This document shows positions 27,962 through 37,037 of a stretch of DNA of 64,000 nt, in pieces. The position numbers were made by a program, and so were the translations under genes. The notes under the pieces are model-generated. The model was not told the origin of the DNA. It searched no databases and was given only the letters and a program-made list of their open reading frames with translations. This DNA is from Planctomicrobium sp051465645. Lineage in GTDB: Bacteria; Planctomycetota; Planctomycetia; Planctomycetales; Planctomycetaceae. Numbering within the stretch: the first letter of the stretch is position 1; the number at the start of each line of letters is the position of its first letter. Location: assembly GCF_051465645.1 (NCBI RefSeq), contig NZ_CP195790.1:2790001-2854000 (forward strand), read 5' to 3'.

Positions 27962-28516
27962 TTATTGGCGTCCCTTTGCTTCCCGAAATGGCATCCCAAA
28001 CTCTTTAAGAAGCAATCTCGCCTCATCGTCAGTCTCAGCAGAGGTAACGATGGCGATATTCATTCCTTGGATATTCTTAACTTTATCGGCGTTAATCTCA
28101 GGAAATACAACCTGCTCCCCGAGCCCTAAGCTGTAGTTTCCTCGACCATCAAACGCCTTCGGGTTGATCCCACGAAAATCGCGAACTCGTGGGAGAACCA
28201 AGTTGATCAGACGATCAAGAAACTCATACATCATGTGACGACGCAGAGTAACACATCCACCAATCCGAACTCCTTCACGGAGTTTGAAATTGGCAACCGA
28301 TTTGCGAGCGACCCGCGGTGACGGCTTCTGGCCAGTAATCTGCCCCAGATGCTCCAAGGCTTCGTCTAGGATCTTCTGATCCTGCATGGCACGACCAACC
28401 CCCATGCTGACCACAATTTTTTCAATTCGTGGCAGACTGTGCGGGTTCGATCTTCCAAGCTCCTGGGAGAGCTTTGGAACAATCTCGCTACGATACTTAT
28501 CTTGCAGACGGGCCAT
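27962..28516 (-). CDS. rplE: 50S ribosomal protein L5
   Basis: 5S rRNA-binding protein of 184 residues. Visible: IEKIVVSMGVGRA, TGQKPSPRVARKSVANFKLREG, and RGINPKAFDGRGNYSLGLGEQ. Confidence 0.97.
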   Translation of the reverse strand: MARLQDKYRSEIVPKLSQELGRSNPHSLPRIEKIVVSMGVGRAMQDQKILDEALEHLGQITGQKPSPRVARKSVANFKLREGVRIGGCVTLRRHMMYEFLDRLINLVLPRVRDFRGINPKAFDGRGNYSLGLGEQVVFPEINADKVKNIQGMNIAIVTSAETDDEARLLLKEFGMPFREAKGRQ

Positions 28517-28639
28517 GACTAGCCAACCTTATTACGCTATTCGCTGCTCTTAATCAAACAGCCAAACAACTCACAGACGGTCGAATTCAACAACTCACCG
28601 ACAGCCCCAATACGACCGACTGTCGAACAAAATACAAAC

Positions 28640-28993
28640 CTAATCGGCGACATACGCAGGACGTGCTGGGCTCACCTGCCCAACCGTCACACTGCACTTG
28701 CGGCAAAAACGCTCCTTCGCACCGTCAGCCTGATAACGATAACCCAAGCGAGACGGTTTATTACAAGCGCCGCAATAATACATCACATTGGACGAATGAA
28801 CCGGCTTTTCCATCCGCAAACGCCCACCTTGTGGACTCTTTGGATGACCGCGTTTGACATGCTTAAAGACCAAGTTCACGCCCTCAACAACGACTTTTTC
28901 GCCGCCCTTAAGAACTTGCTGAACCAAGCGAGGTGATGAACTTTTATCGTCACCGGAGATCACTACAACCAGATCGCCCCGTCTAATTTTCAT
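28640..28993 (-). CDS. rplX: 50S ribosomal protein L24
   Basis: 117 residues with an N-terminal KOW motif (RRGDLVVVISGDDK) and VNLVFKHVKRGHPKSPQGG. The C-terminal part has CGAC and CRKC pairs, a zinc-ribbon form found in many bacteria. Only two bases separate it from rplN. Confidence 0.95.
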   Translation of the reverse strand: MKIRRGDLVVVISGDDKSSSPRLVQQVLKGGEKVVVEGVNLVFKHVKRGHPKSPQGGRLRMEKPVHSSNVMYYCGACNKPSRLGYRYQADGAKERFCRKCSVTVGQVSPARPAYVAD

Positions 28994-28995
28994 AG

Positions 28996-29370
28996 TTACA
29001 CCACCTCAGCTGCAAGGCTGATAATCTTCATAAATCGGCGATCCCGCAGCTCACGTGCAACAGCACCGAAAATGCGTGTACCGCGAGGATTTCCATCATT
29101 ATCGACCAGGACGATGGCATTGCTATCAAAACGAATATAGCTGCCGTCTTCTCGTCGAGTACCTTTACGAACCCGAACAATCACACCCCTGGTTACTCTT
29201 CCAGATTTATACGCATCTGGAGCACCAGCGATCGACTTCTGAATACTTACGACAACGATGTCACCCAAACCAGCGGTACGCCGTTTTGTTCCACCCAAGA
29301 CCCTGATGCAGCGGACCGTTTTTGCACCGGTGTTATCCGCGACATCCATTATGGTCTGCATCTGAATCAT
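28996..29370 (-). CDS. rplN: 50S ribosomal protein L14
   Basis: 124 residues; MIQMQTIMDVADNTGAK, and FDSNAIVLVDNDGNPRGTRIFG, are typical of this intersubunit-bridge protein. Confidence 0.97.
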   Translation of the reverse strand: MIQMQTIMDVADNTGAKTVRCIRVLGGTKRRTAGLGDIVVVSIQKSIAGAPDAYKSGRVTRGVIVRVRKGTRREDGSYIRFDSNAIVLVDNDGNPRGTRIFGAVARELRDRRFMKIISLAAEVV

Positions 29371-29424
29371 GATGACACCATTCTCAAATCAATTAACCAC
29401 AACAGAAATGCAACCGGCTGACAA

Positions 29425-29745
29425 CTACTCAGCGCTAACAACACCAGCATCATTGCGACCCTTACCGGTCGCCAGAGATTCACGAGCCAACTGGCTCTCA
29501 ACCTCACCAGATGCACTCACAACACGAACCAGTTCCCATCGCTTTGTCGCAGAGCGAGGTCGACATTCCGCAATCTCTACGGTATCGCCAACCTTCGACT
29601 GATTTGTCTCGTCGTGAACGTAACAAACAGTACGCCCACGAACGATTTTCTTATACTTCGCGTGTTGATACACACGACTCACGTCAACCCGTCGAGTCTT
29701 CGCATTGCGATCGCTAACAACAGTACCGATCAATGTTTTACGCAT
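29425..29745 (-). CDS. rpsQ: 30S ribosomal protein S17
   Basis: OB-fold 16S rRNA binder. Core signatures: LIGTVVSDRNAKTRRV and GDTVEIAECRPRSATKRWELV. At 106 residues it carries a ~25-residue C-terminal extension beyond the usual ~85, rich in Ala, Glu and Ser. Confidence 0.95.
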   Translation of the reverse strand: MRKTLIGTVVSDRNAKTRRVDVSRVYQHAKYKKIVRGRTVCYVHDETNQSKVGDTVEIAECRPRSATKRWELVRVVSASGEVESQLARESLATGKGRNDAGVVSAE

Positions 29746-29808
29746 CTATCTGACACCTGATTGGTAAGATTAGCTTCAGTCACCTGAAGCCCAATCAACC
29801 GACTATGA

Positions 29809-30009
29809 TTACTGATTCGACAACTCACGCTGACGCTGAACGGTCTTCATCCGTGCAATCGAACGACGAAGCTTTCGCAGACTGCTCGGGGCATCCAACT
29901 TTTCGGTTGATGCACGAATGCGTAACTGAAACAACTCAAGCTGAGTCTGATTTAACTCAGATGCCAGTTGATCGTCACTCAACTCTCGCAACGCTTTGGC
30001 CTTGGACAT
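29809..30009 (-). CDS. rpmC: 50S ribosomal protein L29
   Basis: 66 residues from MSKAKALRELSDDQL (start 30009); the two-helix protein near the exit tunnel. The frame is open to 30045, but the upstream part is not family-like. Confidence 0.94.
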   Translation of the reverse strand: MSKAKALRELSDDQLASELNQTQLELFQLRIRASTEKLDAPSSLRKLRRSIARMKTVQRQRELSNQ

Positions 30010-30207
30010 GCTTATCACTCGATTCAAACAACTGTTCGCTATCAATTAGCAATCCCGATTCCAATGAGATGAAATCGGGAGCGTCGCAGTGTAGCTTGCC
30101 TTTTTTGACTTTCCAGTCACTCAGGCATTCTTAAATCAGAATTCCTGAAAGGACCACACTTCTCCAATACTGACCCGTGGATTCCCACGAATGGAATGGA
30201 GGAAAAC

Positions 30208-30630
30208 CTACGAACCTGGTGTTCGTTCAACCAGTCGAACTCGAACTGGAAGCTTGTGCGCGACGCGATTAAAGCAGTCACGTGCCGCTTCTTTCGACGC
30301 ACCTGCAATCTCAAACAAAACCGTACCGGGCTTCACGACTGCAACCCAGCGATCCGGTTCCCCTTTACCCTTACCCATTCGAGTTTCCAACGGACGAGCA
30401 GTTACAGGCTTGTCCGGAAAAATACGAATGTAGAGCTTACCACCTGATCCACGAATATACTGCGATGCCGCAATTCGGCACGCTTCAATTGTGGTGGCGT
30501 TAATGTGACCTGGCTGAACAGACTGCAAGCCATATTCACCGAAGACCACGGTATTGCCACGAGTGGCATTACCTCTTATGCGACCTCTTTGGTTTTTTCG
30601 ATGCTTGACCCGTTTCGGCATAAGCGCCAT
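30208..30630 (-). CDS. rplP: 50S ribosomal protein L16
   Basis: 140 residues starting MALMPKRVKHRKNQRGR; YGLQSVQPGHINATTIEACR and RMGKGKGEPDRWVAVVKPGTVLFE are diagnostic. GAGGAG lies seven bases before the ATG at 30630. The gene begins inside the 3' end of rpsC, overlapping it by 62 bases (53 if the second Met is used), so translation is probably coupled. Confidence 0.95.
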   Translation of the reverse strand: MALMPKRVKHRKNQRGRIRGNATRGNTVVFGEYGLQSVQPGHINATTIEACRIAASQYIRGSGGKLYIRIFPDKPVTARPLETRMGKGKGEPDRWVAVVKPGTVLFEIAGASKEAARDCFNRVAHKLPVRVRLVERTPGS

Positions 30631-31270
30631 CGGTATTCTCCTCGTCTGCGTAATCGCCCAAATCGACCCAAACTTTAACGCCAATCACACCCTGTGCCGT
30701 TTTGGCGATGGCAAATCCGTAATCCACTCGTCGCTGCAAGGTTGACAACGGAATTGATCCGCGACTTGCCTTTTCGCAACGAGACATTTCTGCGCCGCCT
30801 AAGCGACCAGAAAGTTGAACCTTAACACCGTTGACGCCAGCTTCCATAACCTGATCAAGCGTACGCTTGATGGCTCGACGGAAACTTCCTCGCTTTGTCA
30901 GCTGCTGGCAAATATCCTCAGCAACCAATTGAGCACGACGGAACGGATTGTTGATTTCAACAATCTTCACTTCCATCCGACGACCAAAACGGTCTTCCAG
31001 CTGTGCCTTGAGCCGATCGATCTCTTGCCCCTTCTTCCCAATAATAATACCGGGACGAGCAGAGTGCAGATAAACCACAACCTGATCTCGGGTGCGCTCG
31101 ATCTCGACCTTCTCAATTGCAGCTGACTTGTATTCAGCGCCGATGAACCGACGAATCTTCTGATCTTCAACCAGGAGATCGCCGAATTCTTTCTTGCTCG
31201 CATACCAACGGCTGCGCCAGTCTTCCGTGATTCCGATACGAAAGCCAAGCGGATGTGTCTTCTGTCCCAT
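30569..31270 (-). CDS. rpsC: 30S ribosomal protein S3
   Basis: 233 residues; MGQKTHPLGFRIG at the start, KH domain with GIIIGKKGQEIDRL, then the C-terminal domain. The last ~20 residues (TGQASKKPKRSHKR) are encoded by DNA shared with the start of rplP in another frame. Confidence 0.97.
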   Translation of the reverse strand: MGQKTHPLGFRIGITEDWRSRWYASKKEFGDLLVEDQKIRRFIGAEYKSAAIEKVEIERTRDQVVVYLHSARPGIIIGKKGQEIDRLKAQLEDRFGRRMEVKIVEINNPFRRAQLVAEDICQQLTKRGSFRRAIKRTLDQVMEAGVNGVKVQLSGRLGGAEMSRCEKASRGSIPLSTLQRRVDYGFAIAKTAQGVIGVKVWVDLGDYADEENTDGAYAETGQASKKPKRSHKR

Positions 31271-31330
31271 AGCTCACTCGTTAGTTTAAATGGATGCCTA
31301 ACGCTTGGTCCTGGCAAACCAACTCTCTAA

Positions 31331-31675
31331 TTACTCCACTTCTGGAGCGTCAATAGCTACCAGGATATGGGCGAATCGTCGACGAATCATAAATGCTTGA
31401 CCACGAGCACGTGGGCGAATTCGCTTAAACATTGGCCCACCATCAACGCGAGCGTCGACGATTGGCAAGTTATCAACGTTTCTCGCACCACGATCTTCTG
31501 CGTTAGCTGCAGCACTCTTCAGCACTTTTTCCAAGAACCGTGCACCACGGTTTGGAATGTATTTCAATGCGTCCAAGCCTTCAACGACAGACATTCCTCG
31601 GATCAAATCCGCAAATGGTCGCACCTTCGTCGCTGATATACGTGCGAAACGATGTGTAGCCTTGACCTGTGACAT
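31331..31675 (-). CDS. rplV: 50S ribosomal protein L22
   Basis: 114 residues; RISATKVRPFADLIRGM and FKRIRPRARGQAFMIRRRFAH include the hairpin that lines the exit tunnel. Confidence 0.96.
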   Translation of the reverse strand: MSQVKATHRFARISATKVRPFADLIRGMSVVEGLDALKYIPNRGARFLEKVLKSAAANAEDRGARNVDNLPIVDARVDGGPMFKRIRPRARGQAFMIRRRFAHILVAIDAPEVE

Positions 31676-31758
31676 TGTCTTCCTCTATCCCAACCCATCG
31701 TGTGTCACACTTGTAACACCGAGTTCGCAACACAGCAACTATCAACCAAATAGATCTA

Positions 31759-32028
31759 CTAGCGATTACCTTTTGCACCGTGTCCTCGGAATGTCCGAGT
31801 AGGTGCAAATTCGCCCAACTTATGACCAACCATATCCTCGGTCACATAAACCTGGATATGTGCCTTGCCATTGTGCACCAAAAATGTATGCCCAATGAAC
31901 TCCGGCGAGATTGTCGACCGGCGTGCCCAGGTCTTGATCTGCTGCTTCGACCCGGTCAAATCCAACCGTGAAATCTTCTTCAACAGGTTCTCATCGACGA
32001 AGGGGCCTTTTTTCAGCGAACGACCCAT
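31759..32028 (-). CDS. rpsS: 30S ribosomal protein S19
   Basis: 89 residues; MGRSLKKGPFVDENLL, KTWARRSTISPEFIGH and HKLGEFAPTRTFRGH are typical. Confidence 0.97.
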   Translation of the reverse strand: MGRSLKKGPFVDENLLKKISRLDLTGSKQQIKTWARRSTISPEFIGHTFLVHNGKAHIQVYVTEDMVGHKLGEFAPTRTFRGHGAKGNR

Positions 32029-32118
32029 GACTTAGACCTTTCCCAGCGATTCCGACAAACTGCGGACCAGTAAATGTTCTACTACTGTCTCATACCGCGA
32101 TCCAATTGATCGCAACTA

Positions 32119-32991
32119 TTAAATCTTCTTCAAGCCGTTACGACGTGATCGACGACGACGAATAATCGCACGTGATGACGACTTACGACGCTTACGAGTA
32201 TTTCCACCCTTTGCCAACCGACCAGTTGGACTACAAGGATGACGTCCACCCGCTGTACGACCTTCGCCCCCACCCATCGGGTGAGCAACTGGGTTCATCG
32301 CAGTACCGCGAACGTGTGGGCGACGGCCCTTCCAACGTTTACGTCCAGCTTTACCCAAAACAATATTCTGGTGATCTGAGTTACCAACAACCCCGATCGT
32401 AGCGCGACATTTTGCAGGCAGACGACGAACTTCGCCTGACGGCAAAGTAATCTGAGCCCAGCCTTTGTCAGTCGCATTCATCACGGCACTATTGCCGGCA
32501 CTACGTACCAGCTGTCCGCCGCGACCTGGCTGCATTTCAACGTTATGAATCTGAGTTCCGGCTGGAATCTTTTCCAGTGGAAGACAGTTGCCGTTCTTTG
32601 GCTCTGCATTCGCCCCGTTCATCAAGACATCGCCAGCCTTCAGGCCATTCGGTGCCAAGATGTAGGATTTTACAGTTGCGCCGGTCTCCGGGCAAACATG
32701 CTCAACCAAGGCAATTCGAGCGGATCGGTTCGGATCGTACTCAATGTGCGTAACCGTCAAAGCAACGTCATCGATTCGACGCTTGAAGTCGACGATGCGG
32801 TACATCTTACGGAACCCGCCGCCGCGATGGCGTGACGTGATCTTCCCGTGGAAGTTACGACCACCATGCTTTTTGACGCGAACCGTCAGGCTCTTCTCGG
32901 GTCGTTTCTTACGGTCCGTGATTTCTGCAAAATCACTTACCGTCGCACCGCGACGTCCTGGCGTGACCGGTTTGTAAAAACGAATCCCCAT
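32119..32991 (-). CDS. rplB: 50S ribosomal protein L2
   Basis: 290 residues; peptidyl-transferase-centre protein. Visible: MGIRFYKPVTPGRRG, RHRGGGFRKMYRIVDFKR, RSAGNSAVMNATDKGW, and RGTAMNPVAHPMGGGEGR containing the conserved His near the catalytic centre. C-terminus ends in a strongly basic tail. Confidence 0.97.
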   Translation of the reverse strand: MGIRFYKPVTPGRRGATVSDFAEITDRKKRPEKSLTVRVKKHGGRNFHGKITSRHRGGGFRKMYRIVDFKRRIDDVALTVTHIEYDPNRSARIALVEHVCPETGATVKSYILAPNGLKAGDVLMNGANAEPKNGNCLPLEKIPAGTQIHNVEMQPGRGGQLVRSAGNSAVMNATDKGWAQITLPSGEVRRLPAKCRATIGVVGNSDHQNIVLGKAGRKRWKGRRPHVRGTAMNPVAHPMGGGEGRTAGGRHPCSPTGRLAKGGNTRKRRKSSSRAIIRRRRSRRNGLKKI

Positions 32992-33132
32992 CGTACTGTC
33001 CTGACAATATTCTCAATCGTTGTCGAATCGGCGACATCGCCAATGGATCGCCCAGCGTTGGCAAACCAGATTCCGATCAGTCCAACGTCGTTTGGCGGCA
33101 CACTGTAAGCTTTAACGGTCAAGATCGCAATT

Positions 33133-33480
33133 TTAGAAGAACGAAATTCGGTCTTCTTCGTGCAATTGAACAACCGCCTTCTTCCAATCGGCTGTTCGGC
33201 CAAGCTGCAGACGACTACGTCGCGGCTTGCCCTTGCGAGTTTGAGTGCGTACCTCAACAACTCGAACATTCCACAGCTTTTCAACAGCCGAACGAATGTC
33301 AGCTTTGTTTGCTTGCGTATGAACCTGAAAGGTATAGGCATTCAGCTTTGTGGACTGATGCACGCCTTTTTCGGTCACCAGAGGACGCAAAATCACCTGG
33401 TGTGCTTCCAGCTTCAAGCCGCCTTCGCGACAATCCACTGACTCTTTTTCAGCCTGAACGGATTTATTTTCTGCTGTCAT
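33133..33480 (-). CDS. rplW: 50S ribosomal protein L23
   Basis: 115 residues; the core LEAHQVILRPLVTEKGV to RKGKPRRSR is typical of this exit-site protein, a docking point for SRP and trigger factor. An acidic ~20-residue N-terminal extension (MTAENKSVQAEKESVD) precedes it. Start at 33480. Confidence 0.95.
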   Translation of the reverse strand: MTAENKSVQAEKESVDCREGGLKLEAHQVILRPLVTEKGVHQSTKLNAYTFQVHTQANKADIRSAVEKLWNVRVVEVRTQTRKGKPRRSRLQLGRTADWKKAVVQLHEEDRISFF

Positions 33481-33508
33481 TGTATTGCTCCTGGCGATCA
33501 AATCGGCA

Positions 33509-34168
33509 TTAGCCGACGGTCACTGCTTCCGGGTTCCCCTGACGTGCCTGATCAATGGCTTCCCGGGTAATCAGCAATCGCTTTTGATGCAGCAGCTGAT
33601 ACGCGTTCAACTCTTTCACTGGCGAAATCCAGAGATTTTCAATATTCCGACCTGACTTCCAAATGTTCAGATCGTAATCCGGAATCACCAGCAACACTGA
33701 CTCAGACGAAACACCCAAAGCCTTGAGCATCTCAACAACAGGCTTTGTCTTAGCTTCTTTCAAAAAGAAAGAATCCAAAACAGTCGCCTCTTGATCCTGA
33801 AACTTACTCAACAATGCCATACGAGTGGCCAAACGAACAGCTTTTTTCGGGAGACGATAGCTCCAGTCTTTAGGCTGCTTCGCAAAGGTATGCCCACCCC
33901 CACGACGAATTGGAGAACGCTTCGTACCAACACGAGCGTTACCTGTTCCTTTTTGTCGGAACAGCTTCTTCGTACTTCCCGAAACTTCACCGCGAGTCTT
34001 GGTCTTTACAGACCCTTGACGAACGTTCGTCTCATACATAACGACAACGTCATGCAGAAGCTGCTTGCTAATCCGGTCAGCCAGCTCATTTCCGTCAAAC
34101 TCATAGGAGCCGACGTTTTTGCCGTCCATTCCGCGAACCGGTGCGGAGATTTTTGTGCTGTCTACCAT
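33509..34168 (-). CDS. rplD: 50S ribosomal protein L4
   Basis: 219 residues; RQGSVKTKTRGEVSGSTKKL, RQKGTGNARVGTKRSPIRRGGG and FAKQPKDWSYRLPKKAVR belong to the tunnel-loop protein. In Escherichia coli L4 autoregulates the S10 operon; whether it does so here is unknown. Confidence 0.96.
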   Translation of the reverse strand: MVDSTKISAPVRGMDGKNVGSYEFDGNELADRISKQLLHDVVVMYETNVRQGSVKTKTRGEVSGSTKKLFRQKGTGNARVGTKRSPIRRGGGHTFAKQPKDWSYRLPKKAVRLATRMALLSKFQDQEATVLDSFFLKEAKTKPVVEMLKALGVSSESVLLVIPDYDLNIWKSGRNIENLWISPVKELNAYQLLHQKRLLITREAIDQARQGNPEAVTVG

Positions 34169-34249
34169 TACTCAATCTCTCAACTGTGCGATTTCGAATT
34201 CAATCCCGACAATTCCACATACCGGGAACCACCCGAACACACATCACCG

Positions 34250-34987
34250 CTATTTTGCTACCCGAATCACCACGTATCCGCCGTTTGGCCCTGGAATTGC
34301 TCCATTCACCAACAGCATATTATTTTCAACATCAATCTTAATAACTTTGAGATTCCGAACAGTGGAGCGAGCATTTCCATGCTGCCCTGCCATTCGCATC
34401 CCCTTCTTGATCATACCGCTGGTACCGCGGTTCATTGCGTTGGCACCGATGGCTCCAACACGACGGTGAACCTTCTTGGTACCATGTGAGCTTCCCTGGC
34501 CGGAGAAGTTGTGACGCTTCATCGCACCAGTCGTACCACGCCCCTTACTGGTTCCAACAACGTCAACATAGGCGACGCCATCAAAGAGACCAGCATTCAA
34601 GACTTGACCAACTTCCACACCTGCAGATTCACCATCAACGCGAAACTCGCGAATGAATCGTTTAGGCTCGCAATTTGCCTTCGAACGAGCTTCAACACCC
34701 GCCTCGGCCAATCGCTTTTGACGCTTACTCTTCAAAACCGCAACATGCCCTCGCTCAGCGCGATTTGCACGATTACGATTTCGCTGTTCCGAATCGCGAG
34801 CCAAGTCCTTCTGGCTGAGCTTATCATCAAAGCCCAACTGAACAGCCTCGTAGCCATCCCGATCAGCAGTCTTGACCTGCAGAACCGCACATGGCCCTGC
34901 TTCGATCACAGTGACAGGCACCATTGCGCCTGACTCACTATAGACCTGCGTCATTCCAACTTTTCTTCCGAGTAGCCCGACGGGCAT
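34250..34987 (-). CDS. rplC: 50S ribosomal protein L3
   Basis: 245 residues from MPVGLLGRKVGMTQVY (start 34987, GAGGGG eight bases upstream); VVGTSKGRGTTGAMKRHNF and RRVGAIGANAMNRGTSGMI form the extended loop reaching the peptidyl-transferase centre. Somewhat longer than the common ~210 residues through an inserted basic segment after the first domain (RDSEQRNRNRANRAERG). Confidence 0.96.
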   Translation of the reverse strand: MPVGLLGRKVGMTQVYSESGAMVPVTVIEAGPCAVLQVKTADRDGYEAVQLGFDDKLSQKDLARDSEQRNRNRANRAERGHVAVLKSKRQKRLAEAGVEARSKANCEPKRFIREFRVDGESAGVEVGQVLNAGLFDGVAYVDVVGTSKGRGTTGAMKRHNFSGQGSSHGTKKVHRRVGAIGANAMNRGTSGMIKKGMRMAGQHGNARSTVRNLKVIKIDVENNMLLVNGAIPGPNGGYVVIRVAK

Positions 34988-35113
34988 GGCTCGACCCCTC
35001 AATACAGACGCGTGAAACACACACGATTTTTATAAAATAATCAAGACACCGGACAAAATCGACACTCGCCCGGCACCCACAACCTCACACGTACAGCGGC
35101 AACACCACTGAAA

Positions 35114-35431
35114 CTATGTCGAGGCTTTAATCTTGATATCCACACCAGCTGGCAACGAGAGCTTATTCAAAGCGTCGATCGTTTTACCAGTTGGCTGAAC
35201 AATGTCAATCACCCGCTTGTGAGTCCGAATCTCGAACTGCTCGCGAGATTTCTTATCAATATGAGGGCTTCTCAAAACGGTATACCGTTCGATTCGCGTT
35301 GGCAATGGAATCGGCCCGTGCACAACAGCACCCGTCCGCTTAGCAGTATCGACAATATCAGTTGCCGACTGATCAAGGATGGTATGGTCGTATGCCTCCA
35401 TCCGGATACGGATACGTTCGTTTGCAGCCAC
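35114..35431 (-). CDS. rpsJ: 30S ribosomal protein S10
   Basis: 105 residues; RIRIRMEAYDHTILDQSA and GPIPLPTRIERYTVLRSPH are diagnostic. First gene of the S10-spc cluster, behind the promoter at 35513-35541. Confidence 0.97.
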   Translation of the reverse strand: MAANERIRIRMEAYDHTILDQSATDIVDTAKRTGAVVHGPIPLPTRIERYTVLRSPHIDKKSREQFEIRTHKRVIDIVQPTGKTIDALNKLSLPAGVDIKIKAST

Positions 35432-35483
35432 GTGCGAACTTCCTTTTGCGTAAACGCCTACATCTCAACAGTCTCGGCACCGA

Positions 35484-35506
35484 GAGCCATGCCCCGGTGC
35501 GGGAAA
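35484..35506 (-). promoter_or_regulatory. Hairpin in the rpsJ leader
   Basis: On the minus strand the leader between promoter and rpsJ contains GCACCG and CGGTGC separated by about 12 bases, a 6-bp stem extendable with wobble pairs. It may be a ribosomal-protein autoregulatory target; there is no direct evidence for that. Confidence 0.4.
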
Positions 35507-35512
35507 CGCGAG

Positions 35513-35541
35513 ATACTAATTCTCATTCCTTCTTTTGTCAA
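35513..35541 (-). promoter_or_regulatory. Sigma70-type promoter of the S10-spc operon
   Basis: On the minus strand a perfect -35 TTGACA (35536-35541), 17-base spacer and -10 TAGTAT (35513-35518, 4/6). It predicts a start near 35505 and a leader of about 75 nt before rpsJ. Confidence 0.7.
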
Positions 35542-35956
35542 ACGTCTTCGCCTCCCACTTTCTCAGACTTTCCCGGGAGGTTTCCAAATTCGAGTTTTCG
35601 CCCCGTGATTCCCGCCATCTGCATTCAGTTGAGAACAGAGTTCTTTTTTTATTCTTGGCTTTTGTGCGTCTTTCGCACATGGAACTCCATATTGACGAAT
35701 ATTGCCGATTCGACGTACGTTTCGATTCAGTTCCGGTTAGTTCTTGACTTGCGTCGCATCTCTTGCGAACCAAACCATTAACAGACGGGCTCCGGTGAAA
35801 TCCAAGACAGTGCAGCATTCACCGGTCAAATGAAAGACCACAACGGCACACAGTGGTTTGCCTTCCCGGACGCAGACACGCGAGGTTTTCATCGGAGAAT
35901 CCCTCATAACTGCATCCGCAACCAACAAACTCTCACGTCTCCGGCACAAGAAGACA
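35542..35956. other. Intergenic region upstream of rpsJ and the methyltransferase
   Basis: Divergent spacer; no gene supported. The methyltransferase frame is open back to a TTG at 35858, but that part has no ribosome binding site. Confidence 0.4.
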
Positions 35957-36679
35957 ATGAGATCTACACAATTGGAACGCCAGATGAATTCCCCTGTCGC
36001 TGCGGCCATCCAACTTGCCCCTCAACAACAGGTCGAGCTCGACAGCAGCGAACGCGTTACGCCACAGAGAGTTAAGCAGTTTCAGTCATACCGCATGAGA
36101 CTGCCGCTCACTTCATTCTGCCTGATCCTTGGATTCTCAATCGCGCTTTGCTCTCGTCCAAGAATCACAATCAACGGCTTTCTGGAGCAATTCATTGATG
36201 CCGCAGGCTATCTCCTCATTATTGCAGGCATCGGAATTCGACTGTGGTCGATTTCAACGATTGCGTCTCGCAAATCAGTGCAGCTTGTCACAAATGGTCC
36301 TTACTCACTGTGTCGCAATCCGCTCTACATCGGAACATTGCTGATTTCCATGGGATTCCTCTGCCTGGTTCAAAACCTGACAATGGCGACCCTGACCCTG
36401 CCAATCATTCTCCTGTACATCTTCGGAGTTGTGCCTGCTGAAGAGAAAGTACTTCGAAGTATCCACGGCAGTGCGTTTGACTCCTACTGCGCATCAACTT
36501 CTCGCTGGCTTCCAAAATCGTTCAGCATGAAACGACTGTACTCGAACCCGATCTGGACCAAAGGAGTGCGTCGTGAATTCGAATGTGCTGTGTGGTGGCT
36601 TGTCATCGCAGCCGCAGTCCACATCACCTGCGACTTGCGAATGGAAGCCTGGTGGCCTCACCCGTTCGACATGCCATAA
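35957..36679 (+). CDS. Isoprenylcysteine/phospholipid methyltransferase-like membrane protein
   Basis: A 240-residue integral membrane protein of the ICMT/PEMT group. Hydrophobic segments occupy roughly residues 50-70, 75-95, 125-155 and 205-225. The family motif is clear: LVTNGPYSLCRNPLYIGTLL, then PAEEKVLRSIHGSAFDSYC with the conserved Glu-Glu pair and Tyr. Known relatives methylate carboxylates or phospholipid head groups with SAM; the acceptor here is unknown. Start is uncertain between ATG 35957 and 35984. A perfect terminator follows. Confidence 0.82.
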   Translation: MRSTQLERQMNSPVAAAIQLAPQQQVELDSSERVTPQRVKQFQSYRMRLPLTSFCLILGFSIALCSRPRITINGFLEQFIDAAGYLLIIAGIGIRLWSISTIASRKSVQLVTNGPYSLCRNPLYIGTLLISMGFLCLVQNLTMATLTLPIILLYIFGVVPAEEKVLRSIHGSAFDSYCASTSRWLPKSFSMKRLYSNPIWTKGVRREFECAVWWLVIAAAVHITCDLRMEAWWPHPFDMP

Positions 36680-36713
36680 CCGCCTCTGCGATTGAATAGA
36701 ACAACTCAACATC

Positions 36714-36751
36714 AATAAGGCCCCTGAGTATTAGCACTCAGGGGCCTTATT
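36714..36751 (+). terminator. Terminator of the ICMT/PEMT-like gene
   Basis: Perfect 16-bp stem AATAAGGCCCCTGAGT/ACTCAGGGGCCTTATT with loop ATTAGC, followed by TGTTAT. Symmetric flanks make it usable on both strands. Confidence 0.9.
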
Positions 36752-36804
36752 GTTATCTCCTAATTACACTTGGCCGAATCGACTTATTATATGATCCCAT
36801 CACC

Positions 36805-36868
36805 CTCTTCTCGACAAACAAAAGGCTGAACACAGCGTGCCAGAAACGCGGTACCGATTGGAGAACTG
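36805..36868. repeat. Diverged partial copy of the 93-bp dispersed element (copy D)
   Basis: Contains GGCTGAA, then GCGTGCCAGA with flanking similarity to the copies at 37641 and 58554, in the same orientation as the 37641 copy. Similarity over the rest is weak. It lies between two terminators in a 350-bp spacer without a gene. Confidence 0.4.
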
Positions 36869-36970
36869 CTCTCAATCCCAACGTGTGCAGTCTACTCTTC
36901 TGTTCCTTGAAGCCATACAGAGACATTTGATCTCCACGAAATACATCGTCAAAATACGCTGATAAAACGA

Positions 36971-37009
36971 AAAGAGGCCTGAGCCCCACAACGGAGCCCA
37001 GGCCTCTTA
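36971..37009 (-). terminator. Terminator of frr
   Basis: A 15-bp stem with two mismatches built on AAGAGGCCTG/CAGGCCTCTT; on the minus strand it is followed by TTTTCGTTTT. It lies 29 bp after the frr stop. Confidence 0.85.
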
Positions 37010-37037
37010 TTCAATAATAACTGACCAGAGAAGGTGC

